Made by a program: the position numbers and the translations under genes. The notes under the pieces were generated by a model, which saw nothing but the letters and a program-made list of their open reading frames with translations, was not told the origin of the DNA and did not search any database. From Caulobacter segnis (GTDB lineage: Bacteria; Pseudomonadota; Alphaproteobacteria; Caulobacterales; Caulobacteraceae): 20,470 bases of DNA. Shown in pieces: positions 6,315-13,575 of this stretch. How positions within the stretch are numbered: the first letter of the stretch is position 1; the number at the start of each line of letters is the position of its first letter. The stretch lies in contig NZ_QFQZ01000080.1 in assembly GCF_003243465.1 (NCBI RefSeq), positions 1 through 20,470 of the forward strand. Direction: 5' to 3'.

Positions 6315-6553
6315 GCTTTAAAGCCGAACTCGCGCCCGAGAATGGTCCAAAGCGCCTTTGCGCTATCTTCCGAAAGCTGAATTGTCTGGCTGACCTTGCC
6401 AGGTATTTCGCGACTCTCTGAACCGAGCGTATCGATCTGGAGAACCTTGCTCTGGCCATCGTGGCTGAAAACTTTGTAGTGGCCGACAACCTGTGTGCGT
6501 TGGAGTTGGCCGTTGGATTGGCTCTTGCGCTGAAAAGCAGTGATGAGTGCCAT
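6311..6553 (-). CDS. Small conserved protein of unknown function, lower GC
   Basis: An 80-residue soluble protein on the strand opposite fmt and truA. The segment LQIDTLGSESREIPGKVSQT followed by IQLSEDSAKALW looks like a compact conserved core that I associate with small hypothetical proteins in many bacteria. I cannot assign a function. There is no signal peptide or membrane helix. The ATG at 6553 has AGGA about 5 bases upstream. The stop overlaps that of fmt, and the ATG is 29 bases from the truA start, so the gene fills the gap exactly. Its GC content is about 53% by count, well below its neighbours, and it uses AT-ending codons freely. This suggests acquisition by transfer into the fmt-truA junction. 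Confidence 0.72.
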   Translation of the reverse strand: MALITAFQRKSQSNGQLQRTQVVGHYKVFSHDGQSKVLQIDTLGSESREIPGKVSQTIQLSEDSAKALWTILGREFGFKA

Positions 6554-6582
6554 TTTTTCCTGCCCTAGGTGACCGTTCTTAG

Positions 6583-7338
6583 ATGCCCCGCTACCGCCTC
6601 CTCGTCGAGTATGACGGCCGCCCCTATGCGGGGTTCCAGGCCCAGGCGACTCTGCCCAGCGTGCAGGGCGCGATCGAGGCGGCGGTGAAGGCCTTCTGCG
6701 GCGAGGACGTGCGCATCGCCGCCGCCGGCCGCACCGACACCGGCGTCCACGCCACCGGCCAGGTGGTCCATGTCGACCTTGAGAAGGACTGGCCGGCCCA
6801 GACGGTGTTCAACGCCCTCAACGCCCACCTGACCCGCGAGGCGGTCTCGATCCTGTCGGCCGAGGTCGCCGAGGAGGGCTGGCACGCGCGGTTCTCGGCC
6901 AATGAGCGACGCTATCTCTACCGGATCCTGAACCGCCGCGCGCCGCCCGCCCTGGACAAGGGCCGGGTCTGGCACATGAAGAAGGATCTCGACCACGAGG
7001 CCATGCACGCCGCCGCCCAGCATCTGATCGGCCTGCACGACTTCACGACGTTCCGCGACATGCACTGCCAGTCCAAGAGCCCTGTGAAGACCCTCGACGT
7101 CGCCCGCGTGCGCCGGGTCGGCGAGGAAATCCATCTCGACTTCGAGGCGCGCTCGTTCCTGCATCGACAGGTCCGCTCGATGACGGGGACGTTGGTCGAG
7201 GTCGGCGCGGGGCGTTGGACGGTCAATGACGTGAAGGCCGCGCTGGAGGCGAGGGACCGGCGCGAGTGCGGTCCGGTGGCGCCGGCGGATGGGCTGTATC
7301 TGGTGGGCGTTGGGTACGGAGAGACTCCCCCCACCTGA
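6583..7338 (+). CDS. truA: tRNA pseudouridine synthase A
   Basis: Converts uridines 38-40 in the anticodon arm of tRNAs to pseudouridine. The 251-residue protein begins MPRYRLLVEYDGRPYAGFQ and contains the catalytic GRTDTGVHATGQVVH (Asp52). Later come FLHRQVRSMTGTLVEVG near residue 200 and the closing GLYLVGVGY, all typical of TruA. The length is normal. AGGTGA lies about 10 bases before the ATG. It is codirectional with fmt, as in many alphaproteobacteria, but the low-GC gene at 6311-6553 on the other strand separates them. The repeat at 7321-7440 follows, and the stop codon lies inside the first arm region of that repeat. Confidence 0.96.
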   Translation: MPRYRLLVEYDGRPYAGFQAQATLPSVQGAIEAAVKAFCGEDVRIAAAGRTDTGVHATGQVVHVDLEKDWPAQTVFNALNAHLTREAVSILSAEVAEEGWHARFSANERRYLYRILNRRAPPALDKGRVWHMKKDLDHEAMHAAAQHLIGLHDFTTFRDMHCQSKSPVKTLDVARVRRVGEEIHLDFEARSFLHRQVRSMTGTLVEVGAGRWTVNDVKAALEARDRRECGPVAPADGLYLVGVGYGETPPT

Positions 7339-7440
7339 CCTGCTTCGCAGGTCGTCCGCCCCCAAAGGCGGGCGGAAGGAGTCTCCTTCTTCCCCCTCCG
7401 GGGGAGGAGCGCCGTAGGCGCGGAGGGGGCGAGTGACCTG
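7321..7440. repeat. GC-rich hairpin repeat, copy 2, with GANTC sites in its arms
   Basis: This lies between convergent truA and glsA. GAGACTCC (7321-7328) and GGAGTCTC (7378-7385) form an 8-bp perfect outer arm, each half holding a GANTC site. Inside are hairpins GACCTG/CAGGTC (7337-7353) and TCCGCCC/GGGCGGA (7355-7376). The palindrome AAGGAG-T-CTCCTT (7376-7388) follows. The last part (about 7391-7430) repeats the half-unit of copy 1: a CCTCC/GGAGG hairpin, an inner GCGCC-GTA-GGCGC hairpin and GGAGGGGG. Confidence 0.8.
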
Positions 7441-7442
7441 CC

Positions 7443-8363
7443 CTAAAGCACCGAGCAATTGGTGATCTGGCTGAACGCCTCTAGCGCCGCAGTCCCCACC
7501 ACGCTGGTGCCGAAGCGATCCAGCTCCGGCGACCAGACCGCCACCGTCGCCGTGCCGGGGACCACGGCGACGACGCCGCCGCCGACGCCGCTCTTGGCCG
7601 GCAGGCCGACGCGGTAGGCGAAGTTGCCGACGCTGTCATAGATGCCGCAGGTCAGCAGCAGGGCGTTCAGCCGGCGGGTCAGGCGATCCGGGAAAATCGT
7701 CTCCTCGGCCACCGGCGAGAAGCCGCCCGCCGCCAGCGGCAGGAAGGCCCGCGCCAGCTGGCGGCAGGTCATGGTGAGGGCGCACTGGCGGCTATAGGCG
7801 GCGACCACCGCCTCGGGCTCGTGCTCGATCGTGCCCTGGCCGCGCATCAGGCTGGCGATGGCGCGGTTCTGCCAAGCGTGCGCCAGCTCGGAGGCCGCCA
7901 CGGCGGGATCGATCTCCAGCCGCTCGCCGCACAGGAAGCCGGCGAAGTCGCGGACCAGGGCGGCCGGATCGCGAGTGACGTTCATCAGCACGTCCGTCAC
8001 CGCCAGGGCGCCGGCGTTGATGAACGGATTGCGCGGCACGCCCCGTTCGGCCTCGAGCAGCGACAGGTGGTTGAACGGCGTGCCCGAGGGCTCCTTGCCG
8101 ACGCGGGTCCAGATCTCGTCGCCGATCCGGTTCAGGGCCAGGCCCAGGGCCAGGACCTTGGTGATGCTCTGCAGCGAGAAGGCCTCGTCGGCGTCGCCAA
8201 TCACGTGCTCGCCGCCGTCGACCGTGCGCACGGCCATGCCGAACTTGGTCCCCGGCACGCAGGCCAGCTGCGGGATGTAGTCTGCGGGCCTGCCCTTGCC
8301 GAAGTGCGGCTTCACCAGCACGGCGACCTCGGCCAATACGTCGGGGATCGAGAGCGCCTTCAT
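7443..8363 (-). CDS. glsA: Glutaminase
   Basis: Hydrolyses glutamine to glutamate and ammonia. The 306-residue protein belongs to the serine-dependent beta-lactamase-like glutaminase family. The nucleophile motif SITK is at residues 66-69 (FSLQSITKVLALGLALNRIG). It is followed by GTPFNHLSLLE, NPFINAGALAV, the CALTMTC-type segment near the middle, and the C-terminal GLPAKSGVGGGVVAVVPG. The length matches E. coli and B. subtilis glutaminases. The ATG at 8363 has purine-rich GGGGAAGAGG directly upstream. It begins 17 bases after the dapE stop, so the two are probably cotranscribed. The repeat at 7321-7440 follows its stop codon. There is no signal peptide. Confidence 0.95.
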   Translation of the reverse strand: MKALSIPDVLAEVAVLVKPHFGKGRPADYIPQLACVPGTKFGMAVRTVDGGEHVIGDADEAFSLQSITKVLALGLALNRIGDEIWTRVGKEPSGTPFNHLSLLEAERGVPRNPFINAGALAVTDVLMNVTRDPAALVRDFAGFLCGERLEIDPAVAASELAHAWQNRAIASLMRGQGTIEHEPEAVVAAYSRQCALTMTCRQLARAFLPLAAGGFSPVAEETIFPDRLTRRLNALLLTCGIYDSVGNFAYRVGLPAKSGVGGGVVAVVPGTATVAVWSPELDRFGTSVVGTAALEAFSQITNCSVL

Positions 8364-8380
8364 CCTCTTCCCCGCCCGGC

Positions 8381-9541
8381 TCAGGCGAAGGCCGCGAAGT
8401 AGCGGTTGATCAGGGCCTGGTAGGCGCCGGCCAGCTGGCGGACCTCCTCGACCGGGACCCGCTCGTCGACTTGGTGCATGGTCGAGCCGACCAGGCCGAA
8501 CTCGACGACCGGGCACAGCGCGCGGATGAAGCGGGCGTCGCTGGTGCCGCCGGTGGTCGACAGCTCCGGCGCGCGGCCCGTGGCCTCTCGAACGGCCTCG
8601 ACGATCACGTCGGTGAAGGCGCCGGGCTCGGTCAGGAAGGCCTCGCCGCTGATCTTGCACAGCACCTCGACGCGGCCCGAGAAGCCCTCGGCCGCCTCGC
8701 GGCACTCGGCCTCGATCCAGGCGGCCAGGTCCCTGCCCTTATGGGCCGGGTTGAAGCGGATGTTTACCCGCGCCTTGGCCGAGGCCGGGATGACGTTGGT
8801 GGCGGTGTTGCCGACGTCGACCGTGGTCACTTCCAGGTTCGAGGGCTGGAAGCCGGTATAGCCCTCGTCCAGCACTCGGCTCTGCAGGCGCGAGAGGATG
8901 TCGACCATGACCGGGATCGGGTTGGCGGCGCGATGTGGATAGGCCACATGGCCCTGCTTGCCGTCCACGGCGATCCAGGCGTTGATGCTGCCGCGCCGGC
9001 CGATCTTGACCATGTCGCCCAGCACGTTGGCGCTCGTCGGCTCGCCGACGATGCAATGGTCGATGATCTCGCCCTCGGCGGCCAGGGCCTCGACGACCTT
9101 GACCGTGCCGTCCTCGGCCACGCCCTCCTCGTCGCCGGTGATCAGGAAGCTGATCGAACCGGGATGGTCAGGGACGTTCGCGACCGCGGCGACAAAGGCG
9201 GCGATGGCGGACTTCATGTCGACCGCGCCACGGCCGTACAGCACCCCGTCCTTGATCTCGGCCTCGAAGGGCCCCGCGGTCCAGGCCGCGTCGTCGCCGA
9301 CCGGCACCACGTCGGTGTGGCCGGCGAAGCAGAGGTTCGGCCGCGCCGTCCCGCGCCGGGCGTAGAGGTTCTCGATCTCGCCGAACTTCATCCGGCGGCA
9401 GGCAAAGCCCAGGGCCTCCAGCTGGCGCTGCAGCGTGTCCATCGCGCCTTCGTCGGCCGGCGTCACGGACGGACGGCGGATCAGGGCCTGGGCGAGCTCC
9501 ACAGGGTCGATGCTGACGGAAACGGGCGCGGGGCTGTTCAT
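8381..9541 (-). CDS. dapE: Succinyl-diaminopimelate desuccinylase
   Basis: A zinc metallopeptidase-fold enzyme that removes succinate from N-succinyl-LL-diaminopimelate, the step that later releases the product of the DapD branch. The 386-residue protein carries the metal ligands in FAGHTDVVP (His75, Asp77), GRGAVDMK (Asp108) and ITGDEEG (general base Glu138, ligand Glu139). A dimerisation domain sits in the middle, and a C-terminal ligand lies in TMHQVDERVP (His at about 358). The ATG at 9541 gives standard length; an in-frame start at 9586 would add 15 unconserved residues. AAAGGCA lies upstream as a weak ribosome site. It is divergent from the cupin gene, with only 65 bases between start codons, and leads a probable dapE-glsA operon. 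Confidence 0.96.
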   Translation of the reverse strand: MNSPAPVSVSIDPVELAQALIRRPSVTPADEGAMDTLQRQLEALGFACRRMKFGEIENLYARRGTARPNLCFAGHTDVVPVGDDAAWTAGPFEAEIKDGVLYGRGAVDMKSAIAAFVAAVANVPDHPGSISFLITGDEEGVAEDGTVKVVEALAAEGEIIDHCIVGEPTSANVLGDMVKIGRRGSINAWIAVDGKQGHVAYPHRAANPIPVMVDILSRLQSRVLDEGYTGFQPSNLEVTTVDVGNTATNVIPASAKARVNIRFNPAHKGRDLAAWIEAECREAAEGFSGRVEVLCKISGEAFLTEPGAFTDVIVEAVREATGRAPELSTTGGTSDARFIRALCPVVEFGLVGSTMHQVDERVPVEEVRQLAGAYQALINRYFAAFA

Positions 9542-9606
9542 GGTCTTGCCTTTAGGCTTCCCTCCGTCGCGACGCAAACCCGGCAAGCCTCTTCCACGGA
9601 CCGCCC

Positions 9607-10086
9607 ATGCCCAAGATCGATCTCGCCTCGGCGCCCACCCGTATCGGCACGGCCTATCCGCCGCCGTTCAACGAACCTTGCCTGGGCCGTCATCGCACCA
9701 AGCTGGGCGACGCCCTCGGGCTCACCCAGTTCGGCGTCAACCTGCTGCGCCTGCCGCCGGGCCAGTGGTCCAGCCAGCGCCACTGGCACACGGCCGAGGA
9801 CGAGTTCACCTTCGTGGTCGAGGGCGAGGTCGTTCTGGTCGAGGATGACGGCGAGACGGTGCTGCGGGCCGGCGACTGCGCAGGCTTCAAGGCCGGCGTC
9901 GCCAACGGTCACCACTTCCAGAACCGCTCCGACCGCGACGTGCTGCTGCTGGAGATCGGTTCGCGGCGTCCCGACGCGGACGGCTGCGACTATCCCGACA
10001 TCGACCTCGTCCTGCGCGACGGCGAGGACATCTACCGCCACCGCGACGGGACGCCCTACGACACCGAGACCGGGCGCAAGCGCTAG
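9607..10086 (+). CDS. Cupin-domain protein
   Basis: A 159-residue single-domain cupin. Motif 1 is RHWHTAEDEFTFVVEGE, with likely metal ligands His59, His61 and Glu66. Motif 2 is AGDCAGFKAGVANGHHFQN, with a final His near 102. This pattern fits a metal-binding beta-barrel seen in dioxygenases, sugar isomerases and storage-like proteins. The sequence alone does not give the substrate, and small cupins of this type are usually annotated only by domain. There is no signal peptide. It diverges from dapE across a 65-base gap. Its TAG overlaps the stop of the convergent glutathione transferase gene, so no terminator separates the two. Confidence 0.85.
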   Translation: MPKIDLASAPTRIGTAYPPPFNEPCLGRHRTKLGDALGLTQFGVNLLRLPPGQWSSQRHWHTAEDEFTFVVEGEVVLVEDDGETVLRAGDCAGFKAGVANGHHFQNRSDRDVLLLEIGSRRPDADGCDYPDIDLVLRDGEDIYRHRDGTPYDTETGRKR

Positions 10087-10733
10087 CCGGCCGACGCGGC
10101 CTCGAACACCGCCCACTGGTCGGCGAACGCGCGCTGGAACGCCGGCCGCGCCTCGGCCCGGGCCACGTAGGCGGCGAGGTTCGGATAGTCGCTCAGCAGG
10201 GTCGCGCCCGCCGGGCGACGCAGCACCGTGGCCATCATCAGGTCGCCGGCGCTGAAGGCGCCGTCCAGCCAGTCGGCGTCGCCCAGCCGCGCGGAGAGAT
10301 CCTCTAGACGCCGCCGCACCTCTTGCTCAAGGTCCGGCTGCCGGGCCTCGAACCAGGGCTTGTCGCGCTCCAGCAGGATCGAGCGCTCGCGTTCGACGAT
10401 CGGCGGCTGGACGGTGCCGACGGCGGCGAACATCCAGGCGATCGCCCGGGCGCGGGCAGCGGGCTCGATGGGCAGCAGCCCCGGATGACGCTCGGCGATG
10501 TGGAGAACGATCGCGCCGGACTCGAACAGCACCAGCCCGTCCTCCTCATAGGTCGGGATCTGGCCGAACGGCTGCAGGGCCTTGTGGGCGGGCGCCTTCA
10601 TCTCGGCGAAGGTCACCAGCCGCACGTCATAGGGCTGGCCGACCTCCTCCAGCGCCCAGCGGACCTGCATGTCGCGGGCGAGGCCCCGGCCGCGGTCCGG
10701 CGAGGCCTTGAAGGCGGTGAGGATCGGTTTCAT
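10083..10733 (-). CDS. Glutathione S-transferase family protein
   Basis: A 216-residue soluble protein. The N-terminal thioredoxin-like domain has VRWALEEVGQPYDVRLV, the cis-proline loop GQIPTYEEDG and the glutathione-contact segment LFESGAIVLHIAERHPG. The C-terminal all-helical domain has the conserved DWLDGAFSAGDLMMATVLRR. This is the classic GST layout; members conjugate or reduce electrophiles with glutathione. The ATG at 10733 was chosen over one at 10763 because the protein begins normally there (MKPILTAFKASPDRGRG) and GGGAGA precedes it. The substrate is unknown. The gene lies downstream of def on the same strand and ends overlapping the cupin stop. Confidence 0.9.
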   Translation of the reverse strand: MKPILTAFKASPDRGRGLARDMQVRWALEEVGQPYDVRLVTFAEMKAPAHKALQPFGQIPTYEEDGLVLFESGAIVLHIAERHPGLLPIEPAARARAIAWMFAAVGTVQPPIVERERSILLERDKPWFEARQPDLEQEVRRRLEDLSARLGDADWLDGAFSAGDLMMATVLRRPAGATLLSDYPNLAAYVARAEARPAFQRAFADQWAVFEAASAG

Positions 10734-10795
10734 CGCGCGTCTCCCGGGCTGGTGATAAGCCAAGGACGCGCCAGCGGCGAGAAGGCCGACAGGGC

Positions 10796-11317
10796 TTAGG
10801 CCGCGCGCCGGGCCTTCTTGACCTTGGCGATGGCGCGGTCGCGGCGCAGGCGCGAGAGGTGATCGATGAACAGGACGCCTTCCAGGTGGTCCATCTCGTG
10901 CTGGATGCAGACGGCGAACAGGCCCTCGGCCTCCTCGACGATCGTCTCGCCCTGGTAGTTCATGTAGCGCAGGGTCACCTTGGCCGGGCGCTCGACCTCG
11001 TCGAAATACTCCGGCACCGACAGGCAGCCTTCCTCGTAGACGAACATGTCTTCGGAGCTGGCCAGGATCTCGGGATTGACGAAGTAGCGCGGAGCCTTCT
11101 CCTCGCCCTCGCGAGAGAGATCCATGGTGATGACCCGCACCGGCTCGCCGATCTGCACGGCGGCCAGGCCGATGCCCGGGGCGTCGTACATGGTCTCCAG
11201 CATGTCATCCATCAGGGCGCGCAGCGCGTCGGTGACGGCCTCCACCGGGGTGGAAACCTTCTTCAGGACCGCCAGGTCGGCGGCGTTATCGACGGTGAGG
11301 ATGCGACGGATAGCCAT
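10796..11317 (-). CDS. def: Peptide deformylase
   Basis: A metalloenzyme that removes the formyl group from nascent peptides, undoing the step carried out by Fmt. The 173-residue protein shows the three family motifs: GIGLAAVQIG (48-57), EEGCLSVP (Cys98 ligand) and QHEMDHLEGVLF (His140, Glu141, His144). It is a normal-length class I enzyme. It follows rmuC after an 8-base gap, so the two probably share an mRNA and def would be translated from a ribosome site within the rmuC end. No strong Shine-Dalgarno is visible. In many bacteria def is adjacent to fmt; here fmt is 4.5 kb away on the opposite strand, a sign of local rearrangement. Confidence 0.96.
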   Translation of the reverse strand: MAIRRILTVDNAADLAVLKKVSTPVEAVTDALRALMDDMLETMYDAPGIGLAAVQIGEPVRVITMDLSREGEEKAPRYFVNPEILASSEDMFVYEEGCLSVPEYFDEVERPAKVTLRYMNYQGETIVEEAEGLFAVCIQHEMDHLEGVLFIDHLSRLRRDRAIAKVKKARRAA

Positions 11318-11325
11318 GATGATCG

Positions 11326-12600
11326 TCAGGTAGGCGTGTCATTTCCGAGCGTCAAGGTGGGAGATTGACCGACCTCGAGCTTGGTGACCGGGCGAACGGC
11401 CGTGTCGATGGCGTCCAATTCGTCCATCGGCTTGCCCCCATGCTCCACCTTGAGCTTCTCGAACTCGCGCGCCTTGGGCAGGACGCGGCTCTCGAGCGAG
11501 CCGACGAACGCGTTGTACTTGTCGACGGCCGCCGACAGCGAGCGTCCGACGCCGGCCACGTGCCCGCCCATGTCGGCGATGCGTTTGTAGAGCTCGCGGC
11601 CCAGGGCGGCGACTTCGACAGCGTTCTTGGCCTGGTCCTCGACGCGCCAGCCATAGGCGACCGCCTTGCACAGCGCGAATAGGGTCGACGGCGTGGTGAT
11701 GATCACCCGCTTCTCCATCGCCTCGGTCATCAGTTCGGGCGCGCGCTCCAGGGCGGCCGCCAGGATGCCGTCGCCCGGCACGAACATCGTCACGAAGTCG
11801 GGGGACACGTCCAAAGCGTCCCAATAGGCCTTGGCGGAGAGCTGCTGAATGTGTGTCCGCAGGCTGGCGGCGTGGCGGACATAGGCCGCCTCGCGGGCGA
11901 TCTCGTCGCCGGCGTCCTGCGCCTCGAGATAGGCGGTCAGCGAGCACTTGGCGTCGATCACGAACGCGGCGTTGCGGGGCATGCGCACGATCACGTCGGG
12001 GCGCAGACGTCCGGAGTCGAGCTGAACCTGCTCGGTGAAATCGACCCCGTGCTTGAGCCCGGCCATCTCCAGCACGTTGCGCAGCATCTGCTCGCCCCAG
12101 CGCCCCTGCACGCCGGCCCCGCGGCGCAGGGCGGCCGACAGCTTGCGGGCCTCGGCCTGGGTGGCGGTCGAGGCTTCCAGCAGGGCGGTGATCTGGGCCT
12201 TGAGGCCGCCGGTTTCCTCGGCGCGGGCTTTCTCGACGGCGGTGACCTGGGCCTCGAACTTGGCGAGCGTGTCGGCGACCGGCTTCAGCTGGGCCTCCAG
12301 CCGCGCCTCGGCCAGGCGCTCACGGCTCTTGGCGTTCTCGTCGGCGCGCTTGATCAGCTGCTCGGCGATGGCGTTGGCGCTCTGGGCGGCCTGGGCCTTG
12401 ATCAGCTCGATCTGGGTGGCGCTCTGGTCTTCCAGCAGCCGATGGCGTTCCTCGGCCTGGGCCAGGCGTTCGTTCAGCAGCCAGCTCTCGGCCTCGGCCT
12501 TCGCGGCGCGCCGCTGGGCGGTCACGGCCCAAAGCCCCAGCGCGAGGGCGGCCAGGGCGAAGACGAGGGCGAGGATCGGATAAGGATCGGCGAAGTTCAT
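11326..12600 (-). CDS. rmuC: RmuC-family DNA recombination protein
   Basis: A 424-residue protein. One N-terminal membrane helix (about residues 8-27, ILALVFALAALALGLW) is followed by a long coiled-coil (about 30-145, rich in Ala, Glu, Lys and Arg). The conserved RmuC core follows, including GRWGEQMLRNVLEMAGL, RPDVIVRMP, FVIDAKCSLTAY and FVPGDGILAAALE. The core has a nuclease-like fold, and the E. coli homologue limits recombination at inverted repeats. The fold and role come from family knowledge. The ATG at 12600 is the first residue of the anchored protein. A 10-bp GC hairpin at 12621-12646 lies just upstream in the leader. It is cotranscribed with def. Confidence 0.92.
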   Translation of the reverse strand: MNFADPYPILALVFALAALALGLWAVTAQRRAAKAEAESWLLNERLAQAEERHRLLEDQSATQIELIKAQAAQSANAIAEQLIKRADENAKSRERLAEARLEAQLKPVADTLAKFEAQVTAVEKARAEETGGLKAQITALLEASTATQAEARKLSAALRRGAGVQGRWGEQMLRNVLEMAGLKHGVDFTEQVQLDSGRLRPDVIVRMPRNAAFVIDAKCSLTAYLEAQDAGDEIAREAAYVRHAASLRTHIQQLSAKAYWDALDVSPDFVTMFVPGDGILAAALERAPELMTEAMEKRVIITTPSTLFALCKAVAYGWRVEDQAKNAVEVAALGRELYKRIADMGGHVAGVGRSLSAAVDKYNAFVGSLESRVLPKAREFEKLKVEHGGKPMDELDAIDTAVRPVTKLEVGQSPTLTLGNDTPT

Positions 12601-12620
12601 GCTCCGTTCCTACCGGGAGT

Positions 12621-12646
12621 CGGCGGCGGCATAAAGGCCGCCGCCG
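12621..12646. repeat. Strong GC hairpin in the rmuC leader
   Basis: CGGCGGCGGC (12621-12630) pairs perfectly with GCCGCCGCCG (12637-12646) around a 6-base loop, 20 bases upstream of the rmuC start. No T-run follows on either strand. It may be a weak terminator for the small gene upstream or a modulator of rmuC translation. Confidence 0.6.
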
Positions 12647-12657
12647 CTCTGGGCTTG

Positions 12658-12704
12658 GAGCATTTTCGATCCGATAACCGCTTCACGCTTATCGGAAAAT
12701 GCTC
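12658..12704. repeat. Inverted repeat with GAGCATTTT/AAAATGCTC arms
   Basis: The left arm (GAGCATTTT, then CGAT, then CCGATAA) and right arm (TTATCGG, AAAATGCTC) are complementary over 16 bases apart from a 4-base bulge on the left. The loop is 11 bases (CCGCTTCACGC). It lies between the stop of the small gene (12709) and rmuC. Its AT-rich arms stand out against the surrounding GC. It resembles dispersed palindromic repeats of alphaproteobacterial intergenic regions and may act as a transcript 3' end. Confidence 0.7.
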
Positions 12705-12708
12705 GTGC

Positions 12709-12861
12709 TCAGTCGTCGCCGTCGGCGAGGTCGGCGATCATGCCGCTGATCGGCTCGCCGCCGAAGCCGGTGACGTTGTGGCCGCGATCGACCACGCCGA
12801 CCTTGGCGGGGTGCGGGGCTTCGGTTTCGGCCTCGGGAGCCTTGTCTTCGGGCGTGCTCAT
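12709..12861 (-). CDS. 50-residue small protein of unknown function
   Basis: A short minus-strand reading frame from ATG at 12861 to TGA at 12709 encodes 50 residues beginning MSTPEDKAPEAETEAP. It continues with AKVGVVDRGHNVTGFGGEPI and ends SGMIADLADGDD. A strong GGAGGG sits 9 bases upstream (within 12871-12876). The N-terminal part is acidic and proline/alanine-rich; the glycine-rich middle looks ordered. No domain is recognised. It lies between recR and rmuC on the same strand, 107 bases after recR. The good ribosome site and the balanced protein-like composition support a real gene; conservation could not be tested here. Confidence 0.6.
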   Translation of the reverse strand: MSTPEDKAPEAETEAPHPAKVGVVDRGHNVTGFGGEPISGMIADLADGDD

Positions 12862-12968
12862 GAAATCAGTCCCTCCACTGTCGCAACGGCGGTCCGTGCG
12901 ATGCGGCGGAGCTTGGCCCGAGAAAGCGGGGCTGTCAGCCGGATTCCCGACGTTCGCCGGCGAATTCG

Positions 12969-13571
12969 TCAGGCGGGTCGCCGGGCGCGCAGGGCCTGGG
13001 CGATGGTGCCGTCGTCCAGCCAGTCGAGGTCGCCGCCAACGGGAACGCCGCGCGCCAGCATCGTGACTGGCACGTTGGTCTGGGCCAGGCGATCGGCGAT
13101 GTAGTGAGCGGTCGTCTGGCCGTCGACCGTGGCCGGCAAGGCCAGGATCACCTCGGCCACCTCGCCGCCCCCGACGCGCGCGACCAACTCGCCGATGCGC
13201 AGGGACTCAGGGCCCACGCCGTCCAGGGCCGACAGCAGGCCGCCCAGCACATGGTAGCGCCCCTTGAACGACCCGCCGCGCTCCATGGCCCACACCGAGC
13301 CGACCTCCTCGACCACGCAAAGCAGACGACCATCACGGGTGGCGTCGGCGCAAACGGCGCAAGGGTCGGTGACGTCCAGCGAGCCGCAGACCGAGCAGGT
13401 GCGGACCTTGGCCTGCGCCTCGGCCATAGCCAGGGCCAGCGGCGCCAGCAGCGTGTCGCGCTTCTTCAGCAGCGCCAGCGCCGCCCGCCGGCCCGAGCGC
13501 GGTCCCAACCCCGGCAGCTTGGACAGCAGGGCGATCAGGCGCTCGATCTCGGGTCCGGCGGAAGCGGCCAA
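12969..13571 (-). CDS. recR: Recombination protein RecR
   Basis: A RecFOR-pathway mediator that helps load RecA at gaps. The 200-residue protein has an N-terminal helix-hairpin-helix (LSKLPGLGPRSGRRAA), a four-cysteine zinc finger (Cys59, Cys62, Cys71, Cys74) and a TOPRIM domain starting LLCVVEEVGSVWAME. The conserved ALPATVDGQTTAHYI precedes a C-terminal RGVPVGGDLDWLDDGTIAQA. It begins with TTG at 13571, only 4 bases after the ybaB stop, so translation is probably coupled to ybaB. The start fits the usual RecR N-terminus. It belongs to the dnaX-ybaB-recR cluster conserved across bacteria. Confidence 0.95.
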   Translation of the reverse strand: MAASAGPEIERLIALLSKLPGLGPRSGRRAALALLKKRDTLLAPLALAMAEAQAKVRTCSVCGSLDVTDPCAVCADATRDGRLLCVVEEVGSVWAMERGGSFKGRYHVLGGLLSALDGVGPESLRIGELVARVGGGEVAEVILALPATVDGQTTAHYIADRLAQTNVPVTMLARGVPVGGDLDWLDDGTIAQALRARRPA

Positions 13572-13575
13572 GCTT

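Noticed and set aside
8739..9056. Alternative minus-strand frame of 105 codons within dapE
   Set aside because: It lies wholly inside dapE in another frame on the same strand and is Arg/His-rich with no domain.
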